Assembly: GCA_016789725.1 (NCBI GenBank)
Contig: JAEUQN010000043.1
Coordinates: 1-41,063 of the forward strand
Origin: Blastocatellia bacterium
Lineage (GTDB): Bacteria > Acidobacteriota > Blastocatellia > RBC074
Direction of reading: 5' to 3'
DNA: 41,063 bases
Made by a program: the position numbers and the translations under genes. Below, piece after piece: positions 7,966-17,495 of this stretch (position 1 is its first letter; each line of letters opens with the position of its first letter). A model generated the notes under the pieces. It was given only the letters and a program-made list of their open reading frames with translations, was not told the DNA's origin and did no database searches.

Positions 7966-8685
7966 GTGACACCCCTCTGCCTCACCGCTCTCCTGATTTT
8001 GCTCGGAATATACTCCGATGTTTTGGCGCAATCGAAATCCTCGAACTGGCAACGTATTTTTGATGGCAAAACGCTGAAGGGGTGGCGTGCGCCGGATATG
8101 AGCTACTTCACCGTCGAAGATGGCGCGATCACAGGGACGACCACCAAGGATCACAACCCGCCCTACAATCAATTCATCGTTTGGCAAGGTGGGACCGTGA
8201 CGGATTTTGAGCTGAAATTCAAGTTCCGCATTTTTGGCTCGAAAGCCAATTCCGGGATGCAATTTCGTAGCTTGGTCAAGGATCAAGGACTGGTTTGGGG
8301 GTATCAGGCTGACATTGCTGTGAGCGGCCCCTATCTTGGCGGTATTTGGGACGAATACGGCCCTCGCAAATCATTAGCCGCGCGCGGCGAGAGCAACATC
8401 ATTGATGAAACAGGCAAGAAGACCGTGACGAAATTTGCTGCGGCTGAATCCATTCTCAAAAAGCTTCATCTGCAAAGCTGGAACGAATATCACATCATCG
8501 CGCGTGGCTCGCACCTGATCCTCAAAATCAATGGTGAGAAAACAGCAGAACTGGTAGATCGTGAAACTGGAAAGGCGGCGGCTTCAGGCGTTTTGGCGAT
8601 GCCAATCATTCCAGGTGAGCCAATGAAGGTGCAGTATAAAAATTTGCGGCTGAAAGTGTTGCGCGGCATTGTCCCCAATTCATAA
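7966..8685 (+). CDS. Secreted DUF1080 (3-keto-disaccharide hydrolase-like) protein
   Basis: The 239-residue protein has a signal peptide (about residues 1-22, ending VLAQ) and then one DUF1080 domain. Typical features are IFDGKTLKGWRAPD near the start, VEDGAITG, ANSGMQFRS and WNEYHIIARGSHLILKINGE. Proteins of this family have a concanavalin-like jelly roll; some members cleave 3-keto-glycosides, and the family is abundant in Acidobacteriota and Planctomycetota. Translation starts at a GTG six bases after the STAS stop. It probably acts in the periplasm or outside the cell on carbohydrate. The substrate is not predictable. Confidence 0.85.
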   Translation: MTPLCLTALLILLGIYSDVLAQSKSSNWQRIFDGKTLKGWRAPDMSYFTVEDGAITGTTTKDHNPPYNQFIVWQGGTVTDFELKFKFRIFGSKANSGMQFRSLVKDQGLVWGYQADIAVSGPYLGGIWDEYGPRKSLAARGESNIIDETGKKTVTKFAAAESILKKLHLQSWNEYHIIARGSHLILKINGEKTAELVDRETGKAAASGVLAMPIIPGEPMKVQYKNLRLKVLRGIVPNS

Positions 8686-8710
8686 CGCCGCGCTATTTCA
8701 ATGAGTCGGA

Positions 8711-9928
8711 TTATCGGCTGGCTCGACGCGAGCTAAAGGAGCGACCGCTGAATGAGCCTCGTCGGTTCATCTGCGTGGCGGGTTTGGCGACGACTTTCGT
8801 CACTGTTCCACCAAAACCTGGCAGCAAAATTCGTTCGACATCCTGTCCCGTCAATTTCTCAATTGCCCGTAACGACAATTCATCTACAGGCGTAATCAGG
8901 CTAATGGCTTGGCCCTCATTTCCGGCACGACCGGTTCGACCGATGCGGTGCACATAATCTTCAGGTGCATCGGGTAAATCGAAATTAATTACGTGCGATA
9001 TGGAGTCCACGTCAATGCCGCGTGCGGCGATGTCGGTGGCGACCAGCACCCGATAGTTTCCGTTTTTGAATCCGCGCAGAGCCGCTTCGCGCTGTGGTTG
9101 CGAACGATCCGCGTGAATGCGATTCACCTGATGTTTACGGGCGGACAATAAATGCGAAAGCCGTTCTGCCCCGCGTCGTGTCCGCGTGAAAACCAGCACC
9201 CGGTCAAATCGTTCGCGTTCGAGCAAGTGGAAAAGCAAAGTAGTCTTGGATTCCAATGCAACCGGATACGCCGTTTGCTTAATGGTCACCGCTGCCTTAC
9301 CGCGTTGGTTGACTTCGATGACTTGCGGGTCGCGCATATTGGAGCGCGCGATGTTTTCAATTGCGGGCAACATTGTCGCCGAAAAAAGCAACGTTTGCCG
9401 CGACGATGGCGTTTGTTCGATGATTTGCCGAATCGTGGGCCAGAAGCCCATATCCAGCATTCGATCTGCCTCATCTAAAACCAGAGTTTCAATGTGCGAG
9501 AGATCCAGGACGTTATTTTCCAGATGATCCATCAGGCGGCCTGGCGTCGCAATGACGATAGCCGCTCCGCGCCGGATTTCTGTGCGCTGGCGATTGCTGC
9601 TCGCCCCGCCCATAATCGTGATCGCCCGTACTTTTTTATCAAGTTTTTGCAGATTGTCGGCAATTTGCACGGCTAACTCGCGCGTTGGTGCAAGAATTAG
9701 CGCACGCACTGCTCCTGTCGGTTTCTTCGCACTCGTGTGAAGTTTTTGTAGCAGGGGCAACAAAAAAGCTGCCGTCTTGCCGGTTCCCGTCGCCGCACAG
9801 CCGATCAAGTCTGTCCCGCTTAAAATCACGGGAATTGCCTGACGCTGGATGGGAGTTGGTTCAAGAAAATCAAGGGACTCACAACGTTGTATCAAAAATT
9901 GATTCAGTCCCAGTTCAGTAAAATTCAT
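8711..9928 (-). CDS. rhlE: DEAD-box ATP-dependent RNA helicase, RhlE-like
   Basis: The 405-residue helicase has all core motifs: a Q motif (PTPIQRQAIP), Walker A ATGTGKT (46-52), PTRELAVQ, the DEAD box (152-155), SAT (183-185), then ATDIAARGID and HRIGRTGRAG in the second RecA-like domain. A short Arg/Ser/Gly tail follows (RRGSFSGRSFSSRR). RhlE-type enzymes unwind short RNA duplexes in ribosome assembly and RNA decay. It lies 99 bases downstream of the glycine-rich RRM gene on the same strand with a stem-loop between them. The two are likely co-transcribed, with the helicase possibly attenuated. RhlE is the closest subtype by length and tail. Confidence 0.9.
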   Translation of the reverse strand: MNFTELGLNQFLIQRCESLDFLEPTPIQRQAIPVILSGTDLIGCAATGTGKTAAFLLPLLQKLHTSAKKPTGAVRALILAPTRELAVQIADNLQKLDKKVRAITIMGGASSNRQRTEIRRGAAIVIATPGRLMDHLENNVLDLSHIETLVLDEADRMLDMGFWPTIRQIIEQTPSSRQTLLFSATMLPAIENIARSNMRDPQVIEVNQRGKAAVTIKQTAYPVALESKTTLLFHLLERERFDRVLVFTRTRRGAERLSHLLSARKHQVNRIHADRSQPQREAALRGFKNGNYRVLVATDIAARGIDVDSISHVINFDLPDAPEDYVHRIGRTGRAGNEGQAISLITPVDELSLRAIEKLTGQDVERILLPGFGGTVTKVVAKPATQMNRRGSFSGRSFSSRRASR

Positions 9929-9952
9929 TAGTTCCTTCTTCTAAACAAGCCA

Positions 9953-9993
9953 AAAGCGCCCCAGGCTGGAAACGATCTTGCCGGGAGCGCTTT
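9953..9993 (-). terminator. Stem-loop between the RRM and helicase genes (possible partial terminator)
   Basis: On the minus strand AAAGCGCTCCCGGC pairs with GCCTGGGGCGCTTT with one or two bulges, followed by a broken T-rich stretch (TTGGCTTGTTT). The position suggests an attenuator or RNA-processing site that lets the RRM gene be expressed more than the helicase gene. Confidence 0.5.
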
Positions 9994-10027
9994 GAGCTAA
10001 GAGTTACCGGTTGTTAGCGATCCGATC

Positions 10028-10423
10028 TTAGTAACGACCACGACCGCCACGATCACCGCCGCCGCCGCCGAAGCCACCACGACCGCCACCGCCGCCACGA
10101 CCGCCACCGCCGCCGCCGAAGCCACCACGACCGCCACCGCCGCCACGACCGCCACCGCCGCCGCCGAAGCCACCACGGGATTCTTTGGGACGTGCTTCAT
10201 TCACGGTCAGATTGCGACCATCAAAATCAGCTCCGTTGAATTGGTTGATGGCGGCTTCGCCTTCTTCTTTCGATCCCATTTCGACAAAGCCGAAGCCGCG
10301 TGAGCGACCCGTATCACGGTCGGTAACAATAGAAGCAGATTGGACGGTGCCAGCCTGTGAAAACAAATCTGATAAATCATCTTCGTTCACGTTGAACGAG
10401 AGGTTTCCTACATAAAGTTTCAT
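10028..10423 (-). CDS. Glycine-rich RRM RNA-binding protein
   Basis: The 131-residue protein has one RRM domain (residues 1-78), with RNP2 LYVGNL (3-8) and RNP1 RGFGFVEM (42-49) carrying the RNA-stacking aromatics. Residues 84-131 are almost pure Gly/Arg/Phe (RGG/FGG type). This is the layout of bacterial glycine-rich RNA-binding proteins, often cold-induced. The tail is three 16-residue units encoded by a 48-base direct repeat. GGGGAAGG a few bases before the ATG is a strong ribosome-binding site. A long leader lies upstream and the RhlE-like helicase gene lies downstream, so the pair probably remodels RNA. The Gly-rich tail may drive self-association, which is inference. Confidence 0.93.
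   Translation of the reverse strand: MKLYVGNLSFNVNEDDLSDLFSQAGTVQSASIVTDRDTGRSRGFGFVEMGSKEEGEAAINQFNGADFDGRNLTVNEARPKESRGGFGGGGGGRGGGGGRGGFGGGGGGRGGGGGRGGFGGGGGDRGGRGRY
10040..10187 (-). repeat. 48-base tandem repeat encoding the Gly/Arg/Phe tail
   Basis: Units recur at exactly 48-base spacing; the AAGCCACCACG word starts at 10071, 10119 and 10167. Each unit encodes a GGF plus Gly-run plus Arg module of 16 residues. The number of units probably changes by slippage or recombination without breaking the frame. Confidence 0.85.
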
Positions 10424-10749
<326 letters not shown>

Positions 10750-11691
10750 ATGCAAATTGAGAAAATTTCCACCTTTTCCCCGTGCCGCGTTCTTGGCAAG
10801 ACAGGTTTTCAAGCCACTATTTTGGGTATTGGTGATTTGGCCGACCGCAGCCTTCCGCTGACCACGCTGGTCAACACGGGTCGACGTGCAATCGCTGCGG
10901 GGCTGAATGTGATTGATACGGCTCCGGGATACGAAGATGGTTATTCCGAAGAAGTCGTTGGGGAAGCCATCAAAGGCGTGCGCGAACAACTGTTCGTCAT
11001 TGACAAGGTTGATGAACTTGAGCGCGACGTTGCGCCGCAAATTGACGCTTCGTTGCGACGCTTACAGCTTGAATTCACGGATGCCTTTGTCTTCCATAAT
11101 CTGTCGAAGCTGGAAACCTTGCAGCGATTGGCTGCCCCCGGTGGAGGCTTTGACCAATTGGCCGCTTGCATCAAAGCCGGAAAGACACGGTTTCGCGGAA
11201 TTTCTTCGCATCATCCTGACGTTCTCCTGGCTGCATTGCAGGCTGATCTGTGCGACCTCCTGATGTTCCCGATAGGCCCATTTGTAGATGCTCGTTACAT
11301 CACGGAAGTTTTGCCTCTGGCCAAAGCCAAAAACGTTGGCACGGTTTGCTTCAAAACCTTTGGCGCGGGCAAATTGCTGGGCGATACAGTTGGTTATAAT
11401 CAGCCGTTGCAATTGCGCCCGCGTGGCAAGCTTTCATCCGGCGGCAGCAATGATGCCGAAGCCGTTTGGCCTCGCTTGAGCGTGAGCGAATGTTTGCATT
11501 ACACGCTCACACTGGATCCTGATGTTGCTTTGCTGGGGCTGAGCTTTCCTAATGAGCAGGATGCCGCTTTTGCCGCCGCGCAAAGTTTTCAGCCACTCAG
11601 CTCCGAACAGATGGCCGAAATTCGAGCGCGTGCCGTCATTGCCAGACAAAATAAAGGCGATTGTTGGTGGAATCCGAATCCACAGAAATGA
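10750..11691 (+). CDS. Aldo/keto reductase family protein
   Basis: The 313-residue protein has the (beta/alpha)8 AKR pattern. It begins with RVLGKTGFQATILGIG and retains a plausible catalytic tetrad: D56 (NVIDTAPGY), Y61, K86 (VIDKVDE) and H116 (FVFHNL). A KTRFRGISSHH segment and a C-terminal TLDPDVALLGLS segment are typical of AKR proteins. They usually reduce carbonyls with NADPH; the physiological substrate is not predictable. The C-terminal half is less conserved than in well-studied AKRs. The gene stands alone upstream of the glycine riboswitch and has no obvious terminator before it. Confidence 0.83.
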   Translation: MQIEKISTFSPCRVLGKTGFQATILGIGDLADRSLPLTTLVNTGRRAIAAGLNVIDTAPGYEDGYSEEVVGEAIKGVREQLFVIDKVDELERDVAPQIDASLRRLQLEFTDAFVFHNLSKLETLQRLAAPGGGFDQLAACIKAGKTRFRGISSHHPDVLLAALQADLCDLLMFPIGPFVDARYITEVLPLAKAKNVGTVCFKTFGAGKLLGDTVGYNQPLQLRPRGKLSSGGSNDAEAVWPRLSVSECLHYTLTLDPDVALLGLSFPNEQDAAFAAAQSFQPLSSEQMAEIRARAVIARQNKGDCWWNPNPQK

Positions 11692-11728
11692 TCAGTCGCG
11701 TTGAGGGGCTACCCGCCAAACAGCACGT

Positions 11729-11757
11729 TTGACAAACCATTCCGGCTGCCGCACCAT
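11729..11757 (+). promoter_or_regulatory. Candidate sigma70 promoter of the riboswitch-gcvP transcript
   Basis: A perfect -35 TTGACA at 11729-11734 is followed at 17 bases by CACCAT, a weak -10. It would start transcription near 11763, just before the first aptamer. Confidence 0.4.
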
Positions 11758-11779
11758 GCAGGAAAGTTCATTGCTAGTC

Positions 11780-11932
11780 AGGTACGGGAGAGACTGAATG
11801 TGTTCAGCGCCGAAGGAGCAACCGCCCTTGGAAACTCTCAGGCAAAAGGACCGTCTGACTTATTACGATTCTGGAAAGAGGCACAAAGCCCGCCGACGGG
11901 ATAACACTCTCAGGCAAATATACAGATAGGGC
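11780..11932 (+). ncRNA. Tandem glycine riboswitch (two aptamers)
   Basis: Two successive copies of the glycine aptamer core can be read. The first has GCGCCGAAGGAGCAA and CTCTCAGGCAAAAGGACCG (about 11780-11858). The second has CGCCGACGGGATAA and CTCTCAGGCAAATATACAG (about 11869-11932). The outer stem of the first pairs CAGGTACGG with CCGTCTG. These are the hallmark sequences of the glycine (gcvT-type) riboswitch. The linker is short, as in cooperative tandem switches. It lies about 45 bases upstream of the gcvP start, so glycine most likely turns on glycine decarboxylase synthesis. No terminator hairpin is evident between it and the ATG, so control may be at translation. Confidence 0.95.
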
Positions 11933-11975
11933 ATTCATTCTGGCTGTCCGTTATAAATGCGAGAGTAAAACCGTC

Positions 11976-14834
11976 ATGAATCAAACACCTGCAACTGATT
12001 TTGCCCGCCGTCACATTGGCCCTTCGCCCAATGAAATCGCCACCATGCTCAAGTTTGTTGGGGCCAAGAGCCTTGACGATCTGATTGCGCAAACGATTCC
12101 AAACAGCATTCGACAGGCGCAATCACTGGCTTGTGTCGCGCCCCATTCCGAGACCGAAGCGTTGGAAAAAATGCGCGCCATCGCCGCAAAAAATCAGGTG
12201 TTTACCTCATTGATTGGGCAAGGCTATTCCGGCACAATTTTGCCCGCTGTCATTTTGCGGAACATCCTCGAAAATCCAGCCTGGTATACCGCGTACACCC
12301 CCTATCAACCCGAAATTTCGCAAGGCCGCCTCGAAGCACTTATCAATTACCAAACGATGATTTGTGATTTGACGGGACTGGATGTCGCCAACGCTTCGCT
12401 GCTTGACGAGGCAACCGCTGCCGCCGAAGCAATGGCACTCGCCAAACGTGTTTGCACTTCGGAGTCGAATAAATTTTTCGTAGACAAAGACGTTCATCCG
12501 CAAACGCTGGCTTTGCTGCAAACGCGCGCAGAACCGCTGGGCTGGGAATTGATCATCGGTGATCCGTTAACAGAGCTGCAAAGCTGTACCGTCTTCGGCG
12601 CGATCCTGCAATATCCCGGTTCCAGCGGCGCGATTCGTGATTTGCGCGCAGCCATCAAAACCGTCCAAGCCAGCAGCGGCATCGCCATCGTCGCCGCAGA
12701 TTTATTGGCGCTGACGCTCCTCACCTCGCCCGGCGAACTCGGCGCAGATATTGCAATTGGTTCCGCTCAACGCTTCGGCGTACCGATGGGGTACGGTGGC
12801 CCGCACGCGGCCTATATGTCCGTCAAAGACGCGTACAAACGCGCGATGCCCGGTCGGTTAGTCGGCGTTTCAGTTGATGCGCGCAAGGCTCCGGCCTATC
12901 GCTTGGCGCTGCAAACCCGCGAACAACATATTCGCCGCGAAAAAGCGACTTCGAATATATGCACCGCGCAGGTGTTGCTCGCGGTGATGGCTTCGATGTA
13001 TGCCGTCTATCACGGTCCCGAAGGTTTGACGCACATCGCAAGGGAAGTAAATCGCAAAACATCCGTGCTGGCCACAGGCTTGCGCACGCTTGGTTTTACG
13101 GTTCAGAACGAATCCTTTTTTGACACAATCACAGTGATAGTCGGTGACAAGCAAAACGAAATCATTGCGCGCGGCGCGAGCGAAAAAATCAACTTCCGAA
13201 TTGTGGGCGAAAATGCGCTCGGCATTTCGCTCGACGAAGCGACAACGCCCGCCGTCATCGAAGCCGTTTGGCGTGCGTTCGGCGGCACATTGCAATTCGA
13301 TGCCATCGCCGCCGAAGCCGCGTCTTCATTGCCTGAAACGCTCACGCGCACATCCGAATTCCTGACGCATCCGGTCTTTCATCGCTATCGTTCCGAAACC
13401 GAATTGCTGCGGTACATGCGCAAGCTCGCCGACCGCGATTTAGCCTTGGATCGCGCGATGATTCCGCTCGGTTCCTGCACAATGAAGCTGAATGCGACGA
13501 CGGAAATGATTCCGGTGACGTGGCCGGAATTCGGCGCACTGCATCCGTTCGCGCCCGCAGAACAAGCGGCGGGCTATCACGAAATGTTTGATGATCTGAA
13601 GCGTTGGCTCTGCGAAATCACAGGCTACGACGCCGTGTCGCTGCAACCGAATTCCGGCGCGCAAGGCGAGTACGCGGGACTGCTCGCCATTCGCGGTTAT
13701 CATAAGAGTCGCGGCGAAAGCCATCGCAACATCTGCTTGATTCCGTCGTCCGCGCACGGCACAAATCCTGCGTCCGCGCACATGGTCGGCTACGAAGTCG
13801 TCGTCACCAAATGCGACGAAAACGGCAACGTAGACATCAACGATCTCAAAGCCAAAGCCGAGCAACATTCGGCGAATTTGGCTTGCGTGATGGTCACGTA
13901 TCCGTCCACGCACGGTGTGTTTGAAGTACAAATCCGCGAGCTGTGCGACCTCGTGCATTCACACGGCGGACAAGTGTATTTGGACGGCGCGAACCTCAAC
14001 GCCCAAGTCGGCCTCGCGCGCCCCGGCGATTATGGCGCAGACGTTTCGCACCTAAATTTGCACAAAACATTCTGCATCCCGCACGGCGGCGGCGGCCCCG
14101 GCATGGGACCCATCGGAGTCAAATCCCACCTCGCGCCCTTCCTGCCCGGACATCCTGTTGTGGATGGCGGCACGGCTCCGGTCGGCGCAGTGTCAGCGGC
14201 TCCATATGGTTCGGCTTCGATCCTGCCAATTTCGTATGCGTACATTTTGATGATGGGCGGCGATGGTTTGACCGAAGCGACGAAGATCGCAATTCTCAAC
14301 GCGAACTACATTGCCAAACGGTTGGACGAACATTTCCCCGTGCTTTACAAAAACGAAAACGGTCGTGTCGCGCACGAGTGCATTGTTGACCCGCGCGGCT
14401 TGAAAAATACGTCGGGCGTGACCGTGGACGATATTGCCAAACGGCTGATTGATTACGGCTTCCACGCGCCGACGATGAGCTTCCCCGTCGCGGGAACGTT
14501 GATGATCGAACCCACCGAATCCGAATCGTTGTATGAACTGGATCGTTTCTGTGAGGCAATGATTGCGATTCGCAATGAGATTCGAGAAGTCGAAAATGGA
14601 CGCTTTGCAATTGCGGACTCACCGCTCCGTCACGCGCCGCATACGGTTCACGATCTGGCCGATGAAGAGTGGAATCGCAAATACGCCCGCGCCGAAGGCG
14701 TTTTCCCGAAAGGCGTCTCACGCACCGATAAATACTGGTGTCCGGTGAGCCGCATTGACAACGTGTACGGTGACCGCAATTTGTTCTGTCAGTGCGTGCC
14801 GACGGATGAATATGCGAGCGCGGCAGGATCGTAA
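11976..14834 (+). CDS. gcvP: Glycine dehydrogenase (decarboxylating), P protein, single chain
   Basis: The P protein of the glycine cleavage system decarboxylates glycine with PLP and passes the aminomethyl group to lipoyl-H protein. The 952-residue length is that of the fused form, in which the N half ([17 protein letters not shown] onward) and C half resemble GcvPA and GcvPB. The PLP lysine is K697 in [16 protein letters not shown]. Typical blocks include [29 protein letters not shown] and [14 protein letters not shown]. The ATG at 11976 follows the tandem glycine riboswitch. gcvT and gcvH are absent from the window, so here P alone is under this switch. REP palindromes begin 24 bases after the stop. 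Confidence 0.98.
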   Translation: MNQTPATDFARRHIGPSPNEIATMLKFVGAKSLDDLIAQTIPNSIRQAQSLACVAPHSETEALEKMRAIAAKNQVFTSLIGQGYSGTILPAVILRNILENPAWYTAYTPYQPEISQGRLEALINYQTMICDLTGLDVANASLLDEATAAAEAMALAKRVCTSESNKFFVDKDVHPQTLALLQTRAEPLGWELIIGDPLTELQSCTVFGAILQYPGSSGAIRDLRAAIKTVQASSGIAIVAADLLALTLLTSPGELGADIAIGSAQRFGVPMGYGGPHAAYMSVKDAYKRAMPGRLVGVSVDARKAPAYRLALQTREQHIRREKATSNICTAQVLLAVMASMYAVYHGPEGLTHIAREVNRKTSVLATGLRTLGFTVQNESFFDTITVIVGDKQNEIIARGASEKINFRIVGENALGISLDEATTPAVIEAVWRAFGGTLQFDAIAAEAASSLPETLTRTSEFLTHPVFHRYRSETELLRYMRKLADRDLALDRAMIPLGSCTMKLNATTEMIPVTWPEFGALHPFAPAEQAAGYHEMFDDLKRWLCEITGYDAVSLQPNSGAQGEYAGLLAIRGYHKSRGESHRNICLIPSSAHGTNPASAHMVGYEVVVTKCDENGNVDINDLKAKAEQHSANLACVMVTYPSTHGVFEVQIRELCDLVHSHGGQVYLDGANLNAQVGLARPGDYGADVSHLNLHKTFCIPHGGGGPGMGPIGVKSHLAPFLPGHPVVDGGTAPVGAVSAAPYGSASILPISYAYILMMGGDGLTEATKIAILNANYIAKRLDEHFPVLYKNENGRVAHECIVDPRGLKNTSGVTVDDIAKRLIDYGFHAPTMSFPVAGTLMIEPTESESLYELDRFCEAMIAIRNEIREVENGRFAIADSPLRHAPHTVHDLADEEWNRKYARAEGVFPKGVSRTDKYWCPVSRIDNVYGDRNLFCQCVPTDEYASAAGS

Positions 14835-14858
14835 CGGATGGATTGCGGAGTGATCGTA

Positions 14859-14885
14859 GTAGGGGCGGTGGCTTGTCCCCGCCCG
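14859..14885 (+). repeat. REP palindrome, type A
   Basis: GTAGGGGCGGTGGCTTGTCC continues with CCGCCCG; the GGGCGG and CCGCCC arms form the hairpin. It is matched in inverse orientation, with two mismatches, by the copy at 15630-15659. Confidence 0.85.
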
Positions 14886-14978
14886 AATCGCGCCCAAGCG
14901 CGATGAATGTGTGCGGCAGAGATCACCTGATTGAAAACGGGCGTTACAAAATACAATCGGACGCTTATCTAATCCAGG

Positions 14979-15007
14979 GCGGGCGACCACAAGGGATCGC
15001 CCCTACG
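14979..15007 (-). repeat. REP palindrome, type B, inverted
   Basis: GGGCGACCACAAGGGATCGC lies between GC and CCCTACG; the GGGCGA and TCGCCC arms form the hairpin. It is the reverse complement of the copy at 15504-15532 with one mismatch and lies just upstream of the transposase ATG. Confidence 0.85.
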
Positions 15008-15019
15008 TTCTGAAACGTT

Positions 15020-15496
15020 ATGACTGAAGACGAATCGAAAACGTACACACGTCGTAACACGCTGCGATTGCCGACATTCGATTACGCTTCAGCTTGCGCG
15101 TATTTTGTCACGATTGTGACGACAGATCGTCGCCCACTCTTTTACAATCAGTCGTTGGCTTCGTCAGTCGTGGAATGTTTGCTGGAACAGCGCGAACGGC
15201 TACATTTCAACTTGTATGCGTACTGTTTGATGCCTGACCATTTGCATCTGCTGATTGGATTGACGCCTGCAAGCAAACCGCTCGGTCAAGTTATCGGTGC
15301 CTTCAAAAGCCTTTCCACGCGTATTTATTGGCAATGGGGCGAAGGCATTTTGTGGCAGCGACAATTTCACGACCACATCATTCGTAACGAGAAGGATTTC
15401 TACGAAACGGTTGAATACATCAAACAGAATCCCGTGAAAAAGAAATTGGTTGAGGAATGGGATCAATGGAAATTTACGGGGATCATTCGCACATGA
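15020..15496 (+). CDS. REP-associated tyrosine transposase (RAYT, Y1/HUH family)
   Basis: The 158-residue protein belongs to the IS200-like HUH transposases. PDHLHLL carries the metal-binding HxH (H74, H76). Y133 in ETVEYIKQNPVK is the expected nucleophile, and WQRQFHDHIIR (about 112-122) is the usual connecting block. RAYTs are single-copy, apparently domesticated relatives that cut and join REP sequences. This copy is framed by four REP palindromes in two nested inverted pairs, strong evidence for assignment to RAYT rather than an ordinary insertion sequence. The ATG is 13 bases after the inner left REP and the stop is eight bases before the inner right REP. The full-length frame suggests a functional protein. 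Confidence 0.92.
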   Translation: MTEDESKTYTRRNTLRLPTFDYASACAYFVTIVTTDRRPLFYNQSLASSVVECLLEQRERLHFNLYAYCLMPDHLHLLIGLTPASKPLGQVIGAFKSLSTRIYWQWGEGILWQRQFHDHIIRNEKDFYETVEYIKQNPVKKKLVEEWDQWKFTGIIRT

Positions 15497-15503
15497 TCGG
15501 TGG

Positions 15504-15532
15504 CGTAGGGGCGATCCCTCGTGGTCGCCCGC
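15504..15532 (+). repeat. REP palindrome, type B
   Basis: CGTAGGGGCGATCCCTCGTG followed by GTCGCCCGC. It starts eight bases after the transposase stop and mirrors the copy at 14979-15007. Confidence 0.85.
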
Positions 15533-15610
15533 TTTGGCAACCACCTGTTTCGGTAATGATTGATGCATCCGCGCCCGCGTCGCATTGCACGCCGTCCGTT
15601 TAATCCATCG

Positions 15611-17479
15611 TTATTCGTCGCGCAACGATGCGGGCGGAGACGAGCCACCGCCCCTACGGAAATGCGCGACGATCTGTTCTGCTTTTTGCTGTCCAACAAA
15701 CGGTCGCAACTCCGCGACACTCGCCTGACTCACTTTTTTCAAGCTGCCAAAATTTCGGAGCAAGCGTTCCTTCAACTTCTCGCCGACGCCGGGAATTGAC
15801 GTCAATTCGGATTGGAAATCGCGCATCGCTCTTCGTTTGCGATGGTACGTGACGGCGAAGCGGTGCGTTTCGTCGCGGATCATTTGCACCAGGCGCAGCA
15901 CGGGCGAAGTCTCTTCTAAATACACAGGTTCGTGTTCGCGGCCTTTGACGAGTAAGTGGCTGATGGCTTCGTGTTTGCCGCGCGGTTTGACGATGCCGAC
16001 CATTTGAATGTCTGCTAAGCCGAGTTCGTGCATCGCAGCGGCGGACGCGGACAATTGGCCTTTGCCGCCATCAATAAAAATCAAATCGGGCAATTGTCTT
16101 TCTTCTTTGAGCAACCGTGAATAGCGGCGATAGACCGCCTCGCGCATTGATGCGAAATCGTCTGCGCCTTCGACGGTTTTGATGATGAATTTGCGGTAAT
16201 CGCTTTTCTTCATCGCGCCGTTTTCGCACACGACCATCGCGGCGACGTTGTCGGAACCTTGAATGTTGGAGATGTCGAACGATTCGATGCGATTCGGCAA
16301 ACTCGACAAGCCTAGTGCTTCCTGCAAATCGCCGAGCACTTTGGAAAAATCGGGCTTGATGACGCGGAAACGTTGGTCAAAGCCGAGCTTGGCATTCTTT
16401 TCGACGAGGTCAATCAGCTCGCGTTTCTTGCCGCGTTGGGGGTCAAGGATATAGACACGTTTGCCGCGTTTTTCGCTCAGGACTTGCTCAAGAACTTCGC
16501 GGCTGTCCCAGTCTACGGGGACGTGAATTTCCAGCGGGATGTAATTGCCGATGGTGTAATACTGCTCCCAGATTTCGCCTAAAAACTCGCTCGGGTTCCA
16601 ATTTTCTTCGGGCAAATCTTCCCAGTAAAATTCGCGCCGTCCGACGATTTTGCCTTCGCGCATCGTGAAGAGTTGCAGCGCGAGTTGTTTGCCTTCGCGG
16701 TAGTAGCCGAAGATGTCCACATCCTGATCCGGCATTGTCATCATCTTTTGCTGTTCGTGCAGCGCCCGCATCGTGCGCAACAGATCGCGGTACTTCGCAG
16801 CCTGCTCAAAGCGCAACTCCTCCGACGCTTTCAGCATTCGTTCTTCCAAACTGGCGGCGAGTTCTTTGTCTTTGCCTTCGAGCAATAAACGCACATCGCC
16901 TGTCACTTCTTTGTATTCCCGCTTGCCGCACAAATCGCTCTGACACGGCGCGAGGCAGCGCTTGATTTGATATTCCATGCAAGGCCGCTTCGCACGTTTG
17001 TACATTTCGTAGACTTCGTCCGAGCAGGTGCGTAATTGAAATTCTTTGTTGATGAGCGTGACCGTTTTGTCCGCGAGCGACGCGGGCAAGTACGGGCCGA
17101 AGTAAAGCGAGCCGTCCTTTTCAAGCTTGCGGACTTTGTAGACGCGCGGGAAGTCTTCCTGCACGGACAAACAGACGTGCGGATACTGCTTGTCGTCCTT
17201 GAGCATCACGTTGTACTTCGGCTTGTGCAACTTGATCAGATTGGATTCCAGGACGAGGGCTTCTTTTTCGTTGTCGGTGACGATGATTTCAAAATCACGA
17301 ATGCGCGAAACCAATTCCTGCGTCTTCGCATCCATCGTGCGCGAGCTTTGAAAATACTGCCGCACGCGATTGCGCAGGTTCTTCGCCTTGCCAACGTAGA
17401 TGATGTCGCCGCGATGATTTTTGTGAATGTAGCAGCCGGAATCGGTCGGCAGATTTTGGATTTTTTCGTCGAGCGTCAT
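15611..17479 (-). CDS. uvrC: Excinuclease ABC subunit C
   Basis: UvrC makes both incisions around UvrB-marked DNA lesions. From ATG 17479 it has 622 residues, the normal length. An N-terminal GIY-YIG nuclease (DSGCYIHKNHRGDIIYVGKAKN) is followed by the UvrB-binding UVR motif (SLEERMLKASEELRFEQAAKYRD), the RNase H-like 5' nuclease with catalytic aspartates in FDISNIQG and FIDGGKGQL, and a C-terminal helix-hairpin-helix (TSIPGVGEKLKERLLRNFGS). The frame is open to 17626, but the extra 49 residues lie in repeat-derived sequence; a GGAGG precedes ATG 17479. The last residues (about RRGGGSSPPASL) are encoded by a REP palindrome, so the native C terminus was replaced or extended by the repeat. Confidence 0.95.
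   Translation of the reverse strand: MTLDEKIQNLPTDSGCYIHKNHRGDIIYVGKAKNLRNRVRQYFQSSRTMDAKTQELVSRIRDFEIIVTDNEKEALVLESNLIKLHKPKYNVMLKDDKQYPHVCLSVQEDFPRVYKVRKLEKDGSLYFGPYLPASLADKTVTLINKEFQLRTCSDEVYEMYKRAKRPCMEYQIKRCLAPCQSDLCGKREYKEVTGDVRLLLEGKDKELAASLEERMLKASEELRFEQAAKYRDLLRTMRALHEQQKMMTMPDQDVDIFGYYREGKQLALQLFTMREGKIVGRREFYWEDLPEENWNPSEFLGEIWEQYYTIGNYIPLEIHVPVDWDSREVLEQVLSEKRGKRVYILDPQRGKKRELIDLVEKNAKLGFDQRFRVIKPDFSKVLGDLQEALGLSSLPNRIESFDISNIQGSDNVAAMVVCENGAMKKSDYRKFIIKTVEGADDFASMREAVYRRYSRLLKEERQLPDLIFIDGGKGQLSASAAAMHELGLADIQMVGIVKPRGKHEAISHLLVKGREHEPVYLEETSPVLRLVQMIRDETHRFAVTYHRKRRAMRDFQSELTSIPGVGEKLKERLLRNFGSLKKVSQASVAELRPFVGQQKAEQIVAHFRRGGGSSPPASLRDE
15630..15659 (-). repeat. REP palindrome, type A, inverted, inside the 3' end of uvrC
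   Basis: GCGGGCGGAGACGAGCCACC followed by GCCCCTACGG is the inverse of the copy at 14859-14885. It lies within the uvrC reading frame and encodes its Gly-Ser-Pro-rich end. Confidence 0.85.
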
Positions 17480-17495
17480 AGGATTTATTTTTCCT

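Noticed and set aside
10040..10187. Regular 48-base repeats that resemble a CRISPR-like array
   Set aside because: There are no unique spacers; the repeat is in frame and encodes the Gly/Arg/Phe tail of the RRM protein.
11701..11904. Short open frame over the glycine riboswitch
   Set aside because: The conserved bases match the structured glycine aptamers; the translation has no protein features.
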